A stretch of DNA of 64,000 bases from Ruegeria faecimaris (GCF_900182615.1 NZ_FXTE01000009.1:1-64000); one strand, 5' to 3'; shown: positions 20,449 to 31,428, counted from the first letter of the stretch. Notes: generated by a model not told the origin, from the sequence alone. A program made the numbers and translations.

Positions 20449-21807
20449 CTAGCTATTTGGCAGCAGTATCAAGGCCAGATCGGGCACAAGCGACACTAAA
20501 ATCCAAACAGAAAGAAGCGCCACCAGATAGGGTACCGTATACCGAAGCAACCGGAAATAAGGTACTCCTGTTACTCCTGAAGCCACATAGAGGTTCAGCC
20601 CATAAGGTGGTGTGATGAATCCAATGGACGCCCCCACAAGGAAGATCACCGAGAAATGGATTGGATCAATCCCAACCGAGGCCGCGATTGGCGCAAGAAT
20701 TGGGGCGAGAATTATGGTTACAGGTAGGCTTTCCAGAACCATACCCGAGAAGAAAACAATCACCATCGACGTGAACAGAACCGCATAGTATCCACCCATT
20801 GAAGTCACGAAATCCCCGATTGTCTGCTGCGCGCCGAGCAATGACAAGATCTGTTGCATCACCACTGATATCGCGATCAGAGGCGCGAGGATGCCGGTGA
20901 TCTGGGCCGAGCGGATGACGATCGAGGGGATCTCGGGGATCGTAAAGCCTTCGACCACGAACATTTCGGCGTAACTCTTCTCGGTTGGCGATATGTCGTT
21001 TCTGGCCCCCATAATCCGGTTGATCGGATAGCTGACCAAACCAGCGATCACACAGAAGCCAACCGTCACGCCCGCGGCTTCTGTCGGGGAAAACTTGCCT
21101 GTGTAGATGCCCCACAGCACCAGCCCAATGGCGAAAAATCCAAGCCAGGCGCCAAATGCCGTTTTCAGTATCCGGTTGAGCTGCAAAGGGATCAGATGGC
21201 CCCACCCGTTCATGCGGCAAATGATCCAGCACGCGAATTGCATACCAAAGACCATGAGCGCGCCCGGAAGAATGCCCGCCACGAACAACTCGGAAATAGG
21301 AAGGTTCATCAAGAAGCCATAGACGATGAAGATAATGGAAGGCGGGATAATGATCCCTACAGTACCCCCTGCCGCAGCGGTCGCCGCGCTGAACCGTTCG
21401 TCATAGCCACCTTTGACCATCTCGGGGTGCAGCATCGAACCAATTGTGGCTGTCGTCGCCGAGTTTGATCCCGAAATCGCCGCGAATAACCCGCAGGCAC
21501 CAAGCGATGCCATCGCCAACCCACCACGTATCCAGCCCAGACAGGCATAGGCGAAATCGCTGAGCCTTCGGGCAATACCAGACTTGTTGATCAGGTCTCC
21601 GGTCAGGATAAAGAGCGGCATCGCGAGCAGGGCAAAGCCTTTGTTGAACACGTTCAACAGTTCGGCCCCCATATTGTCCAGCGTCAAGCCAAGGACGAAT
21701 GAGCAGCCGATCACCCAATAGCCGATGACCAAAAACACCGGCACGCCCAGCATGAACAGAAAGGTAACCCCAAGTGAGATCAGTGTAACCAAAGTTCCGT
21801 CTGTCAT
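20449..21807 (-). CDS. TRAP transporter large permease subunit (DctM type)
   Basis: A 452-residue multi-spanning inner-membrane protein that moves the substrate using a sodium gradient. It has hydrophobic segments throughout and the DctM landmarks GLFAAISGSNSATTATIG and IGFITPPYGLNLYVASG. Its ATG overlaps the stop of the small permease gene (ATGA), so the two are translationally coupled. Substrate specificity comes from the binding protein encoded upstream. Confidence 0.95.
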   Translation of the reverse strand: MTDGTLVTLISLGVTFLFMLGVPVFLVIGYWVIGCSFVLGLTLDNMGAELLNVFNKGFALLAMPLFILTGDLINKSGIARRLSDFAYACLGWIRGGLAMASLGACGLFAAISGSNSATTATIGSMLHPEMVKGGYDERFSAATAAAGGTVGIIIPPSIIFIVYGFLMNLPISELFVAGILPGALMVFGMQFACWIICRMNGWGHLIPLQLNRILKTAFGAWLGFFAIGLVLWGIYTGKFSPTEAAGVTVGFCVIAGLVSYPINRIMGARNDISPTEKSYAEMFVVEGFTIPEIPSIVIRSAQITGILAPLIAISVVMQQILSLLGAQQTIGDFVTSMGGYYAVLFTSMVIVFFSGMVLESLPVTIILAPILAPIAASVGIDPIHFSVIFLVGASIGFITPPYGLNLYVASGVTGVPYFRLLRYTVPYLVALLSVWILVSLVPDLALILLPNS

Positions 21808-22472
21808 CAGTCTGCTCCGATCACGGCCTGCTTGATCAGCGGCTCACCTGTTTTCCAGTTTTGCAGATCGTCGGCGAGGTTCTGAAACACACGCCCGATC
21901 ATCAAAAAGAACGAAAGAGGCGCGGCCAGCAAAAACCACCACTGCATGATATTGTCCGTGCCGAGAACGATCTGAAAATTTGACGCCGATAACGCAACCA
22001 GTCGCGTGGTCGTCACGATGACGATCACGGCAAAGATGAACCACAACACCGCATCAAGGATCAAACAGGCCAACTGCCCGCCTCGGGGCATTGCGGTGCG
22101 GAACTCATTGAAACTCAGATGCGTCCGCAGGCGAACATTGTACGTGGCCCCGAACCACGCCATCACCATAAACAACAAGGGAGGGATAGTGGTGGACCAC
22201 GGTTCTTGATCGTTGAACACGAATCGGTCGATCACGCCCCAGAAAATGATCAACGCAATGGCGAGGTAAGAATATACCATCACCGACCGCTCCAGATGGC
22301 GCTCGATAAACGGCACTGTCCGATAGATCAGCATGATCACGAATCCGCCCATGGCTGAAACAACCGCGCCCAACACCCATGCGGCGTCCGATTCCAGCGC
22401 TGATTGAATCTCGAACGAATCCTGGCTGAGAAAGGCACTGAAGATCGCGCCTGTGTCTGCCCAAAACGACAT
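21807..22472 (-). CDS. TRAP transporter small permease subunit (DctQ type)
   Basis: A 221-residue membrane protein with four predicted spanning segments that partners the large permease. The segment around PWSTTIPPLLFMVMAWFGATYNVRLRTHLSF fits the DctQ family. It is longer than the usual 160-180 residues because of an extended N terminus. It is followed by dctM with a one-base overlap and preceded by the binding-protein gene and a hairpin. Confidence 0.88.
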   Translation of the reverse strand: MSFWADTGAIFSAFLSQDSFEIQSALESDAAWVLGAVVSAMGGFVIMLIYRTVPFIERHLERSVMVYSYLAIALIIFWGVIDRFVFNDQEPWSTTIPPLLFMVMAWFGATYNVRLRTHLSFNEFRTAMPRGGQLACLILDAVLWFIFAVIVIVTTTRLVALSASNFQIVLGTDNIMQWWFLLAAPLSFFLMIGRVFQNLADDLQNWKTGEPLIKQAVIGAD

Positions 22473-22502
22473 GTACCCCGTCCTCCCAGTCGGTGTGTAT
22501 TA

Positions 22503-22527
22503 GAACCGGCCCGCTTGGGGCCGGTTC
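22503..22527 (-). other. 10-bp hairpin between TRAP binding protein and permease genes
   Basis: GAACCGGCCC (22503-22512) pairs with GGGCCGGTTC (22518-22527) around GCTTG. It lies 11 bases after the binding-protein stop and has no T-run. Such intercistronic hairpins commonly protect the upstream mRNA end, giving more binding protein than permease; that role is inferred here. Confidence 0.6.
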
Positions 22528-22537
22528 GTCTTTTGTA

Positions 22538-23776
22538 TCAGGCTTCGCCTTTCCACCAACGGCGCGGTTCTACGTTTTCCGGCAGGGTGTCTGCCGGAAT
22601 CTCACGCGCGATGTCGTAGATTTCCTGATAGGTATCGATGCCACCGGCCCATTTGTTCAAACGCTCACGCCACTGCGCCCAAGGTTCGGGGTTGTAGTTC
22701 GGGGCGCACATCTCTTCGGCCAGTTTGATCTGATCATCTGGCAGGAATGCCGGACGTACTCCATTTTCGGCGAAGATAGTATCAGGCAGCTGCGGTTCCG
22801 AGAAACCGACAGTGTTCAGCAAAGCCGCTTCATTGGCACCTTGAATCAAAGCCTGCGTAAAGTAGGAAGACTCCATCACAGCATCCTGCAGCTCCCCGCC
22901 CAGACTGTCGAACACTTTGGCCGACATTGAGGTATGTTCAGTGCCGCAGAAGAATTTCAGGTTGACTGACTGCGACACCACTGGAGCCATGTTGGCATAT
23001 GCGACGGCCGATGCCCACGTTTCAGCCCCGTCGATTAGACCAGTCTTCAACGCATCCAGAGTTTCTTCCCATGCAACCGGTACCGGATTCAGGTTCAACA
23101 GCTGCATCGCAATGCGTCCCAGCTGCGTACCCGTCACACGGTTCTTTGTACCGAACAGCTCTTCCAGTTTGGTGACGGTCGGCTTGTCGGCAAAGGTCGA
23201 ACCCATTTGCAGGCCGCGCAATTCACAGTGGGTAAACAGGAACTTCAGGCCGTGCCGTTTCTCAAGCGGATCACGCAGAATGCGCTGGCTCGCCGGGCTG
23301 TAGAAGAAGTGATACTGCGCTGCCCGGCTGGGGAACATGTAAGCATAGTCCAGCACGTTGAGATACGGCGCGCCTCCAGCCGAGTTCTGGGTCGAGGCCG
23401 CGTAAATATCAACAATGCCCTGCTGGGTTTTTTCAACACAGCTCAGCTGGCCGCAGATCTGGTTATCGCCAATGAACTCGATCCGAATTTCACCGTCCGT
23501 GCGCTCTTCCAGATCGCGTGCAAACTCGATCGCGCCGGCGCGTTCGATCAGCAGATTGCGGGTGTTAAAGCCCGATGCGCCAAATTTAAGCGTGTGCTTT
23601 GGCTCTTTCGAGAAGCGCTTTTCATAGGTTGATTCGGCTGCCTGCGCCAGATTCGCCAGGCTCATCGCGCCACCGAACCCACCTGCCGCCAGCAGTGTCG
23701 AACTCATGCCATACCGCCCGGCCACACGAAAAAAATCTCGCCGGGAAATGCCACTTAGTTTCTTACCGATCTCCAT
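22538..23776 (-). CDS. TRAP transporter solute-binding protein with Tat signal
   Basis: A 412-residue periplasmic DctP-family receptor. The N terminus carries a twin-arginine motif (SRRDFF, R12-R13) followed by a hydrophobic stretch ending near AQA (about residue 47), so export is likely folded through Tat. The DctP fold is shown by GETWASAVAYANMAPVV, a stretch positioned like the ligand-binding region of the family. It is the first gene of the TRAP operon and divergent from the GMC oxidoreductase. The substrate cannot be read from the sequence. Confidence 0.92.
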   Translation of the reverse strand: MEIGKKLSGISRRDFFRVAGRYGMSSTLLAAGGFGGAMSLANLAQAAESTYEKRFSKEPKHTLKFGASGFNTRNLLIERAGAIEFARDLEERTDGEIRIEFIGDNQICGQLSCVEKTQQGIVDIYAASTQNSAGGAPYLNVLDYAYMFPSRAAQYHFFYSPASQRILRDPLEKRHGLKFLFTHCELRGLQMGSTFADKPTVTKLEELFGTKNRVTGTQLGRIAMQLLNLNPVPVAWEETLDALKTGLIDGAETWASAVAYANMAPVVSQSVNLKFFCGTEHTSMSAKVFDSLGGELQDAVMESSYFTQALIQGANEAALLNTVGFSEPQLPDTIFAENGVRPAFLPDDQIKLAEEMCAPNYNPEPWAQWRERLNKWAGGIDTYQEIYDIAREIPADTLPENVEPRRWWKGEA

Positions 23777-23801
23777 TGCCTACCTCCCTGATCGCAATTA
23801 A

Positions 23802-23818
23802 TGAGACGTTTTGTATCA
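23802..23818. promoter_or_regulatory. candidate IclR operator in TRAP/GMC divergent gap
   Basis: TGAGAC-GTTTT-GTATCA is an imperfect inverted repeat (five of six positions per arm) centred about 34 bases upstream of the binding-protein start, in the 109-base gap shared with the GMC gene. Position and symmetry fit a regulator-binding site for the operon's own IclR-type protein. It is a single site, so support is modest. Confidence 0.35.
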
Positions 23819-23885
23819 AAAAAGGCTAGTATATTTCTCGCATCTTGCATAGAGTTTTTTTCAGTCGCGTCGGGAGGAGACAGTT

Positions 23886-25481
23886 ATGGAAGTCGATTAT
23901 GCGGTAGTCGGAGCAGGATCTTCGGGCTGTGTCATTGCCAACCGTTTGAGTGCTGATCCCAATACGACCGTCGCATTGCTGGAGGCTGGCGGTCGCGACA
24001 CCAACCCGTGGATTCACATTCCGGTCGGTTATTTTAAAACAATGCACAACCCGTCGGTTGACTGGTGCTATCGCACTGAACCCGATCCGGGGCTTAATGG
24101 ACGATCCATAGACTGGCCACGAGGCAAGGTGCTGGGCGGCTCATCCTCGCTGAACGGGCTGCTTTATGTCCGCGGCCAGAAAGAAGACTACGATCGCTGG
24201 CGGCAAATGGGCAATGAGGGATGGGGGTGGGACGATGTCTTGCCCCTGTTTAAACGCTGCGAAGATCAAGAACGCGGTGAAGATGAGTTTCACGGCATTG
24301 GCGGGCCTTTGTCTGTTTCGAACATGCGCATTCAACGCCCCATTTGCGACGCCTGGGTTGCCGCGGCACAGGCCGCAGGCTACCCGTTCAACCCCGACTA
24401 CAACGGTGCTGAACAAGAGGGCGTGGGGTATTTCCAACTGACCACCCGCAACGGCCGTCGCTGCAGCGCGGCTGTGGCTTATCTCAAACCCATTCGAAGT
24501 CGTCAGAATCTGAACATCATCACCAACGCATTTGTGACGCGCGTGGTTTTGGACGGGAAAAAGGCGACCGGGCTGGTTTACCGGGACAGGTCAGGGGTCG
24601 AGCAAACTCTGAAGGTTCGACGCGAGATTATCCTGTCTGGCGGCGCGATCAATTCGCCCCAGATCCTGATGTTGTCGGGGATTGGAGACCCGGACCACCT
24701 CAAAGAAAACGGAATCGAACCGCTTCACACCCTGTCTGGCGTCGGTAAGGGCTTGCAGGATCATTTACAGGCGCGCCTGGTGTTCAAGTGCAATGAACCA
24801 ACACTGAATGATGAAGTCCGCAGCCTGTTCAATCAGGCGCGCATCGCTCTGAAATATGCACTGTTCCGTGCAGGGCCTATGACAATGGCGGCCAGCCTCG
24901 CCACCGGCTTTATGAAAACGCGCCCGGATGTAGAGACACCCGATATACAGTTTCATGTCCAACCCTGGTCCGCTGACAGCCCGGGCGAGGGCGTACACCC
25001 GTTCTCGGCCTTTACAATGTCGGTCTGCCAGCTGCGCCCAGAAAGCAGGGGGGAGTTGCGCCTGAACGGCCCCGATCCGTCCAAACATGTCAAGATCATA
25101 CCGAACTACTTGTCCACAGAAACAGATTGCAGGACCATCGTCGATGGCGTGAATATCGCGCGGCGAATTGCCAAGAAAAACCCTTTGGCCTCGAAGATTT
25201 CGGAAGAGTTTCGACCAACAGCAGATCTGAATTGCAACGACTATGACGCTACGCTGGATTGGGCTAGGTCGAATTCGACCTCAATCTACCACCCAACCGG
25301 CACCTGTGCGATGGGAAGCTCTGAGGCATCTGTTGTCGATCCTAAACTAAGGGTTCACGGACTAGAAAATCTGCGCGTGGCCGATTGTTCGATCATGCCC
25401 GAGATCGTCAGTGGCAACACCAACGCACCGGCAATCATGATCGGGGAAAAGGCGAGCGATTTGATAATCGCGGATGCCTGA
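23886..25481 (+). CDS. GMC-family FAD oxidoreductase (choline dehydrogenase-like)
   Basis: A 531-residue flavoenzyme. The FAD-binding Rossmann loop is GAGSSG (9-14), followed by the E-rich strand end ALLEAGG. GMC signatures include RGKVLGGSSSLNGLLYVRG and ILSGGAINSPQILMLSGIG. H469 (YHPTGTCAMG) and N513 (GNTNAP) are the expected active-site pair. The start follows GGGAGGAG. It resembles alcohol or choline dehydrogenases and probably oxidises the compound imported by the divergent TRAP system. The substrate is not determinable. Confidence 0.93.
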   Translation: MEVDYAVVGAGSSGCVIANRLSADPNTTVALLEAGGRDTNPWIHIPVGYFKTMHNPSVDWCYRTEPDPGLNGRSIDWPRGKVLGGSSSLNGLLYVRGQKEDYDRWRQMGNEGWGWDDVLPLFKRCEDQERGEDEFHGIGGPLSVSNMRIQRPICDAWVAAAQAAGYPFNPDYNGAEQEGVGYFQLTTRNGRRCSAAVAYLKPIRSRQNLNIITNAFVTRVVLDGKKATGLVYRDRSGVEQTLKVRREIILSGGAINSPQILMLSGIGDPDHLKENGIEPLHTLSGVGKGLQDHLQARLVFKCNEPTLNDEVRSLFNQARIALKYALFRAGPMTMAASLATGFMKTRPDVETPDIQFHVQPWSADSPGEGVHPFSAFTMSVCQLRPESRGELRLNGPDPSKHVKIIPNYLSTETDCRTIVDGVNIARRIAKKNPLASKISEEFRPTADLNCNDYDATLDWARSNSTSIYHPTGTCAMGSSEASVVDPKLRVHGLENLRVADCSIMPEIVSGNTNAPAIMIGEKASDLIIADA

Positions 25482-26012
25482 CAGGCCCTCCATCTTGCCT
25501 GTGTGCGATGCAGAATGCCCAAAACACTCGCAACCGATGGATCGGTGTGCCAGTCGCGCAAGCTCAAGCTGTTCTGTTGATTATGTCTGATCGCAACTCG
25601 CACTTTGCCAACTCTTGTCTCATGACTGACCGTGATCTGGGAGGGCGACTCTTGGTCAACGATCTGTGCTGCATCCAGCTCAGATTTTGACGTCAAACCA
25701 ATCTCACGAAACATGCATAAGCGGTCGCGGACACTACTTGCTTTTCCAATAGTTCAAATCGGAACGTCCACTTTCCTATTTTTGGCGTACAAGTACTTCA
25801 CTTGCAGAGAGATATACACAGCACGTGGTCGCGAGCCTGAGCCTGGCTACGGGCACTGCGTCGGTGAACCCTATTGGCCGCTAAGTCCGCATAGCCGACA
25901 GCAACCTAGATTTACTTTGCCTCTTGAACCAAGGCTACCCGGTGCGACTTGATGATTAACCTCAGAAAAACTCGCGCGAAAAGTCAAAGGCTCACGTCAG
26001 CTCTCCAAAAGA
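25482..26012. other. gap without supported gene
   Basis: About 530 bases between the GMC gene and the infB terminator. Open frames here (for example 25355-25714 on the minus strand, which runs into the GMC gene) show no family signature I recognise. The base composition looks less GC-rich than the neighbours. It may be the remains of a lost gene. Confidence 0.4.
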
Positions 26013-26042
26013 AAAACAGCGGCCCGTTGGAGCCGCTGTTTT
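26013..26042 (-). terminator. Rho-independent terminator of the rimP-infB operon
   Basis: AAAACAGCGGC (26013-26023) pairs with GCCGCTGTTTT (26032-26042) around an 8-base loop. A-rich sequence on the left gives a U-rich tail on the minus strand. It lies about 22 bases after the infB stop, so infB ends the operon and rbfA is not linked. Confidence 0.9.
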
Positions 26043-26064
26043 CCGAATTTCAGTTCTGTCCGGA

Positions 26065-28542
26065 TCAATCCAGTGTCCGGGTGACCTCTTCGCGCTCGAA
26101 GATTTCGATGACGTCGCCGGCGCGGATATCGTCGTAGTTCTCGAATGCCATACCGCATTCCTGACCCGACTGAACCTCGGCCACTTCGTCCTTGAAGCGC
26201 TTCAGCGTTTTCAGCGTGCCTTCGTGGATCACGACGTTGTCGCGCAGCAGGCGGACACCTGCGGAACGACGCGCCACGCCTTCTGTAACCAGACAGCCAG
26301 CAACCTTGCCAACGCCCGTAACCTTGAAGACTTCGCGGATCTCGGCATAACCGATGAACTTTTCGCGGATCTCGGCGCTCAGCAGACCGGAAGCGGCGGC
26401 TTTCACGTCGTCGACCAGATCGTAGATCACCGAGTAGTAGCGGATTTCCACGCCCTTTTGGTTCGCGGTATTCCGGGCTGAAGCATTGGCACGCACGTTG
26501 AAGCCCAGGATCGGGGCTCCGGACGCTTCCGCCAAGCCGACATCCGTTTCGGTGATCGCGCCGACGCCTGAATGCAGCACCCGCACGCGTACTTCGTCGT
26601 TGCCGATCTTCTCCATCGCCTGAACGATGGCTTCGGCAGAACCCTGCACGTCCGCTTTCATCAGAATTGGCAGTTCGGTGACGTTTTCGTCTTCCTTGGC
26701 CTTTTGCATCAGCTGTTCAAGGGTGGTTGCGGCACCGGCGGCGGCGCGTTTGTCCTTGGCGGCCTGTTCACGGTAGGCGGCGATTTCACGCGCCTGCGCT
26801 TCAGTCTCGGTCACGTTCAGAACGTCCCCGGCCTCGGGCGTGCCATTCAGACCCAGTACCTCAACCGGAACCGAGGGTCCTGCCTCTTTGACGCGTTCGC
26901 CCTTGTCGTTGATCAGCGCACGGACTTTACCGTATTGCTCACCCACAACAAAGATATCGCCCTGACGCAATGTACCGGTCTGAACCAGAACGGTGGCAAC
27001 AGGTCCGCGACCCACATCCAGCTGAGCCTCGATCACAGCGCCTTGGGCGGCGCGGTTCGGGTTGGCTTTCAGCTCAAGAATTTCGGATTGCAGCGCGATG
27101 GCTTCCAGAAGCTCGTCCAGACCCTGACCGGTGATGGCAGACACTTCGACGTCCTGAACCTCACCCGACATTTTCTCAACGATGACTTCGTGCTGCAGCA
27201 GATCGGTGCGAACCTTGTCCGGGTTCGCATCCGGCTTGTCGACCTTGTTGATCGCAACGATCATCGGGACACCCGCCGCTTTGGCGTGGTTGATCGCCTC
27301 GATCGTCTGCGGCATCACCGCGTCATCCGCAGCAACAACCAGAACCACGATATCCGTGACCTGTGCCCCGCGCGAACGCATCGAGGTAAAGGCCGCGTGG
27401 CCCGGTGTATCCAGGAAAGACAGCGTTGTGCCGCCATCGGTTTTCACCTGATAAGCGCCAATATGCTGGGTAATACCCCCGGCCTCACCCGCCACAACGC
27501 GAGCGTCGCGGATCGCGTCCAGCAACGAGGTCTTACCGTGGTCAACGTGACCCATGATGGTAATAACCGGCGGACGCGACTGCAGATCGCCTTCGCTGTC
27601 TTCGATCTCTTTGATGACATCCTCGACGTCAGAGGCCGAGACGCGCGTGACCTTGTGGCCAAATTCTTCGATGATCAGTTCCGCAGTATCAGCGTCAATG
27701 GTCTGGTTCTGCGTGACCATCATGCCCATGTTCATCAGCGATTTGACAACGTCCGCGACACGCTCGGCCATACGGTTGGCCAGCTCGGACACGACAATCG
27801 CCTCGGGCAGCTGTACGTCGCGGATAACCTTTTCCCGCTCGACCGCGCCGCCCATGGCTTTCTGACGCGCGCGCTCTTGCTTACGCTTCATGGCTGCCAT
27901 CGAACGCTGACGATTACCTTCACCACCGGTCGCCTGACCCAGAGTCAGCTTGCCTGAACGGCGGTTATCGTCACGGCCCTTGGTGCGCGTGCCGCGTTGT
28001 TCACGCTCGCGATCCTGCTTGCGTGGCGTTGCTGCGGGCGCAGGCTTGCTGGCCGGGCTGCGGGCGGCTTTTGGCTCTTCTGGAGTCGGGGTCGCCGCGA
28101 CACGCTTAGCGGCATCTTCAGCCTCTTTGCGCTTGCGTTCTTCCTCTTCGGCCTTGGCGCGCGCGCGTTCTTCGGCCTCGCGCTGTTCGCGCTCTTTGGC
28201 CTCTAGTTCCGCACGGCGACGGGCACGCTCTTCCTCGCGCGCTATTTCAGCGGCCTGACGCTCGGCGGCCTCTTCGACCTCACGCGCCTTGGCAGCCTGC
28301 AGCGCCTTCATCCGGCGCGCCATTTCCACGTCGGAAATCCCGGCTGGACGACGCGACGGATCACCTGATGGCGTAGCTCCACCACCGGTTTTGGCCGCAC
28401 CCGGCTTGGGGACCACCACGCGCTTGCGTTTGGTTTCCACCACGACATTCTTGGTACGTCCGTGGCTGAAACTTTGTTTCACATTTCCGGGGCGCGCCCC
28501 GCCACGAAGACCCAATGTCTTTTTGCCGTCACTATCGCTCAT
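26065..28542 (-). CDS. infB: translation initiation factor IF-2
   Basis: An 825-residue GTPase that delivers initiator tRNA to the 30S subunit. The first 240 residues are a low-complexity, charged extension rich in A, E and R ([18 protein letters not shown]), usual for Alphaproteobacteria. The G1 loop [13 protein letters not shown] lies near residue 330, then DTPGHAAF and NKVDKP. Domains II to IV follow. It is last in rimP-nusA-ylxR-infB, eight bases after ylxR. Confidence 0.98.
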   Translation of the reverse strand: MSDSDGKKTLGLRGGARPGNVKQSFSHGRTKNVVVETKRKRVVVPKPGAAKTGGGATPSGDPSRRPAGISDVEMARRMKALQAAKAREVEEAAERQAAEIAREEERARRRAELEAKEREQREAEERARAKAEEEERKRKEAEDAAKRVAATPTPEEPKAARSPASKPAPAATPRKQDREREQRGTRTKGRDDNRRSGKLTLGQATGGEGNRQRSMAAMKRKQERARQKAMGGAVEREKVIRDVQLPEAIVVSELANRMAERVADVVKSLMNMGMMVTQNQTIDADTAELIIEEFGHKVTRVSASDVEDVIKEIEDSEGDLQSRPPVITIMGHVDHGKTSLLDAIRDARVVAGEAGGITQHIGAYQVKTDGGTTLSFLDTPGHAAFTSMRSRGAQVTDIVVLVVAADDAVMPQTIEAINHAKAAGVPMIVAINKVDKPDANPDKVRTDLLQHEVIVEKMSGEVQDVEVSAITGQGLDELLEAIALQSEILELKANPNRAAQGAVIEAQLDVGRGPVATVLVQTGTLRQGDIFVVGEQYGKVRALINDKGERVKEAGPSVPVEVLGLNGTPEAGDVLNVTETEAQAREIAAYREQAAKDKRAAAGAATTLEQLMQKAKEDENVTELPILMKADVQGSAEAIVQAMEKIGNDEVRVRVLHSGVGAITETDVGLAEASGAPILGFNVRANASARNTANQKGVEIRYYSVIYDLVDDVKAAASGLLSAEIREKFIGYAEIREVFKVTGVGKVAGCLVTEGVARRSAGVRLLRDNVVIHEGTLKTLKRFKDEVAEVQSGQECGMAFENYDDIRAGDVIEIFEREEVTRTLD

Positions 28543-28550
28543 AAAGCTTC

Positions 28551-29174
28551 TTACCCTTCCGCGCGGCCCTTGCCGCCGTCATCCGTTTCGCGCAAGCCAT
28601 GCAGGCGCTGCGCTTCCTCTACAACACGTTTGGCGAGTCCGCCAGAGGCCAAGGCCGCATGAATCACGGTTTGGCGCCCAAATGCCGCCCCAAGTTCGTC
28701 TGCGGTCAACCAGCCGATGTACTTCCCAAAGTGCGGCGTGCTGAGTTTCGACTTGCCGCGCCCCGATCCATCGGACGCCTGAAGCAATATCTGGGCCTCT
28801 TCCCGGTCCAGCATTGCCTTGACCTTTTCATAGCCAGCAACCGCATCACCGGACTTGCGCGCGAGGCTCAAAAGCTCGATCACGCGCCGCGCAATCTGCT
28901 TTTCAACCTCATCGGCCAGATCCTTTGACACAGTGACCTGCGCCTTGAACCCCCGCGCGAACAATTTCTTGCCGATGGCTTTATCCAACGCGCTACGGTC
29001 GGCCGAGACATAAACACCGCGCCCCGGCAGTTTTGCCGCGACATCAGGAAAGACCTGACCGTCTGGCCCGACCACAAAGCGGATCAGCCCATATCTAGGC
29101 TGAACCTCGCCAGTGGCAATGCACTTGCGTTCGGGTCCGTCAGACCGATCCTTATGGACGCCACCGCGACCCAT
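28551..29174 (-). CDS. YlxR-family RNA-binding protein
   Basis: A 207-residue two-domain protein: an N-terminal DUF448/YlxR domain ([31 protein letters not shown]) and a C-terminal L7Ae-like RNA-binding domain ([28 protein letters not shown]). It lies between nusA and infB, its conserved place. In other bacteria YlxR-type proteins bind RNase P RNA or affect transcription; function here is inferred. The start is uncertain: ATG at 29174 (MGRGGVHKD) or GTG at 29183. Confidence 0.9.
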   Translation of the reverse strand: MGRGGVHKDRSDGPERKCIATGEVQPRYGLIRFVVGPDGQVFPDVAAKLPGRGVYVSADRSALDKAIGKKLFARGFKAQVTVSKDLADEVEKQIARRVIELLSLARKSGDAVAGYEKVKAMLDREEAQILLQASDGSGRGKSKLSTPHFGKYIGWLTADELGAAFGRQTVIHAALASGGLAKRVVEEAQRLHGLRETDDGGKGRAEG

Positions 29175-29196
29175 GTGCGCCACCCGAAGCCTGCGA

Positions 29197-30810
29197 TCAG
29201 GCCTCGGCTTCCTCGTCGGCCGCTACGCCGTCTTCTTCAGCCTGCTCCAACTCAGCAGGATCGACCCAGCCCAGCATGATCCGAGCTGTCATGACCAGAT
29301 CCTGCGCCTCTTCCAGCGTTATGCCAAAAGGCTCCAGAACGCCGTCATCCTTGATACGCTCACCATCAACTGTGGTCCAACCACCAGCCAGTTCCCAGTC
29401 AGCGCAGGTGGCAAAATCTTCCAACGTTTTCACGTCGTCCTTGGCCAGCGCTTCTACCATCTGGGGTGTCAGACCTTCGAATTCAATAAGGCTGTCCTCG
29501 ACACCCAGCTCACGCGCTGCATCCAGCGCCGCTTTGGCCTGTGCTTCCAGGTGCTCACGCGCACGAGTCTGCAGTTCCTGCGCGGTGCCTTCGTCGACGC
29601 CGTCAATGACCAACAGCTCGTCAAGCTCGACATAGGCGACTTCTTCCAGGTTGGTGAAGCCTTCCGATACCAGCAACTGAGCAAAGAATTCGTCTAGATC
29701 CAGGCTTTCCATAAACAGGCCGGTGCGGGCTTCGAACTCTTTCTGACGACGCGCCGATTCTTCGGCCTCGGTCATGATGTCGATGTCCAGGTTGGTCAGC
29801 TGGCTGGCCAGACGTACGTTCTGACCACGGCGACCGATGGCGAGGCTCAGCTGTTCCTCGGGAACCACAACTTCGATCTTGCCGGCTTCTTCGTCCAGAA
29901 CCACCTTGGACACCTCGGCGGGCTGCAGCGCGTTCACCAGGAAGGTGGGCTGATCTTCATTCCATGGAATGATGTCGATCTTTTCGCCCTGCAGCTCATT
30001 CACGACGGCCTGCACACGGCTGCCGCGCATACCAACGCAGGCACCGACAGGGTCGATCGAGCCGTCATAGGAAATGACAGCGATCTTGGCGCGCGATCCG
30101 GGATCACGAGCAACAGCTTTGACCTCGATGATGCCGTCATAGATTTCCGGCACTTCCATCTTGAACAGTTCAGCCATGAATTCAGGCGCGGTGCGCGACA
30201 GGAAGATCTGGTGGCCACGAACCTCGCGGCGAACTTCCTTGATATAGGCGCGCACACGGTCATTGGGGCGATAGCTTTCGCGGCCAATCTTGTCGTTGCG
30301 GCGCAGAACAGCCTCGGCACCGCCCAGATCGACGATGACATTGCCAAACTCTTCGCGCTTGACCGCACCGTTGATGATGGTACCTGCGCGATCCTTGAAG
30401 TCTTCGTACTGGCGATCGCGCTCGGCTTCGCGAACCTTTTGCAGAATCACTTGCTTGGCGGATTGCGCCGCGATCCGGCCCATTTCGACCGGAGGCACTT
30501 CTTCGACATAGACGCTACCGACTTCCGGCGCTTCCATGTATTGCTTGGCCTGCTCGACGGTCATCTCGGCCTGATAGTTCTCAAGCTCCTCATCTTCAAC
30601 CACAGTGCGGACGCGGGTAAAAGTCGCCTTGCCGGTCTTGCGGTCGATGCTGACGCGGATATCCATCTCGGCGCCGTAGCGGCTTTTGGCGGCACGGGCG
30701 AGCGATTCTTCCATCGCTTCGACAACCAGACCGGGGTCGATCATCTTTTCGCGGGCCACGGCCTCGGCGGTCTGCAGCAGCTCCAGCTGGTTGGCTGAGG
30801 TGATTGCCAT
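29197..30810 (-). CDS. nusA: transcription termination/antitermination factor NusA
   Basis: A 537-residue RNA polymerase partner that controls pausing, termination and antitermination. The N-terminal polymerase-binding domain is at 1-130, followed by S1, then KH domains with [28 protein letters not shown]. The C terminus contains helix-hairpin-helix repeats and an acidic tail ([16 protein letters not shown]). Its ATG overlaps the rimP stop (ATGA). Confidence 0.98.
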   Translation of the reverse strand: MAITSANQLELLQTAEAVAREKMIDPGLVVEAMEESLARAAKSRYGAEMDIRVSIDRKTGKATFTRVRTVVEDEELENYQAEMTVEQAKQYMEAPEVGSVYVEEVPPVEMGRIAAQSAKQVILQKVREAERDRQYEDFKDRAGTIINGAVKREEFGNVIVDLGGAEAVLRRNDKIGRESYRPNDRVRAYIKEVRREVRGHQIFLSRTAPEFMAELFKMEVPEIYDGIIEVKAVARDPGSRAKIAVISYDGSIDPVGACVGMRGSRVQAVVNELQGEKIDIIPWNEDQPTFLVNALQPAEVSKVVLDEEAGKIEVVVPEEQLSLAIGRRGQNVRLASQLTNLDIDIMTEAEESARRQKEFEARTGLFMESLDLDEFFAQLLVSEGFTNLEEVAYVELDELLVIDGVDEGTAQELQTRAREHLEAQAKAALDAARELGVEDSLIEFEGLTPQMVEALAKDDVKTLEDFATCADWELAGGWTTVDGERIKDDGVLEPFGITLEEAQDLVMTARIMLGWVDPAELEQAEEDGVAADEEAEA

Positions 30811-31400
30811 CAGTTCGTCTCCTCTTCGGACCCTTCGGTCTCAATCTCGTCGAAAGCGTTTTCGTTCAGGGCACCGGCGTCCTTGCGCTGGCGCAGCATC
30901 TCTTTGATCAGATCATCGGTCAGGACCAGCTTGGCATCGCTTAGCCAGTCAAACTGCAAGCCGATGGTGATTGTCTCATCTCCCTCGGAGATATTGATCA
31001 AAACCTCATCGCCTTCGATCCCGGCCAGCTCACCTTTGAAGCGGCGACGGCCGTCGATCAGTTCGGCGGTTTCAATCTTTGCCTCATAGCCCTCGAACAT
31101 CTCAAAATCCTTGAGACGTGTCAGAGGCCGGTCGATGCCGGGGCTGGACACTTCCAGCGCATAGGCGTCAAGGATCGGATCTTCGACATCCAGTGTGGCA
31201 CTGACTGCGTTCGATATCTCGGCGCAATCATCCACTTCGATGCCACCATCGGGCTTGTCGGCCATGATCTGCAAGGTGGTCTGCTTGCCGCTCATCAGGC
31301 GGATACGGACCAGCTCATACCCCAGATCTTCGATCACTGGGGTGATGATCTCGGCCAGTCTCCGATCAATGGCAGCTTTGGCTATCAGTTCGTTTGTCAT
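30810..31400 (-). CDS. rimP: ribosome maturation factor RimP
   Basis: A 196-residue protein for 30S subunit maturation. The N-terminal domain has [27 protein letters not shown], the most conserved RimP stretch. An acidic C-terminal extension ([17 protein letters not shown]) goes beyond the usual 150-170 residues. It is the first gene of the rimP-nusA-ylxR-infB operon, overlapping nusA by one base. Confidence 0.95.
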   Translation of the reverse strand: MTNELIAKAAIDRRLAEIITPVIEDLGYELVRIRLMSGKQTTLQIMADKPDGGIEVDDCAEISNAVSATLDVEDPILDAYALEVSSPGIDRPLTRLKDFEMFEGYEAKIETAELIDGRRRFKGELAGIEGDEVLINISEGDETITIGLQFDWLSDAKLVLTDDLIKEMLRQRKDAGALNENAFDEIETEGSEEETN

Positions 31401-31428
31401 CAGCTACTCTACCCTGTCAGTCGGGCAC

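Noticed and set aside
25355-25714. 119-codon open frame on the minus strand after the GMC gene
   Set aside because: It overlaps the end of the GMC gene and shows no family motif I can name.
26572-27957. 461-codon open frame on the plus strand
   Set aside because: Antisense to infB, with histidine- and asparagine-rich shadow composition and no domain.
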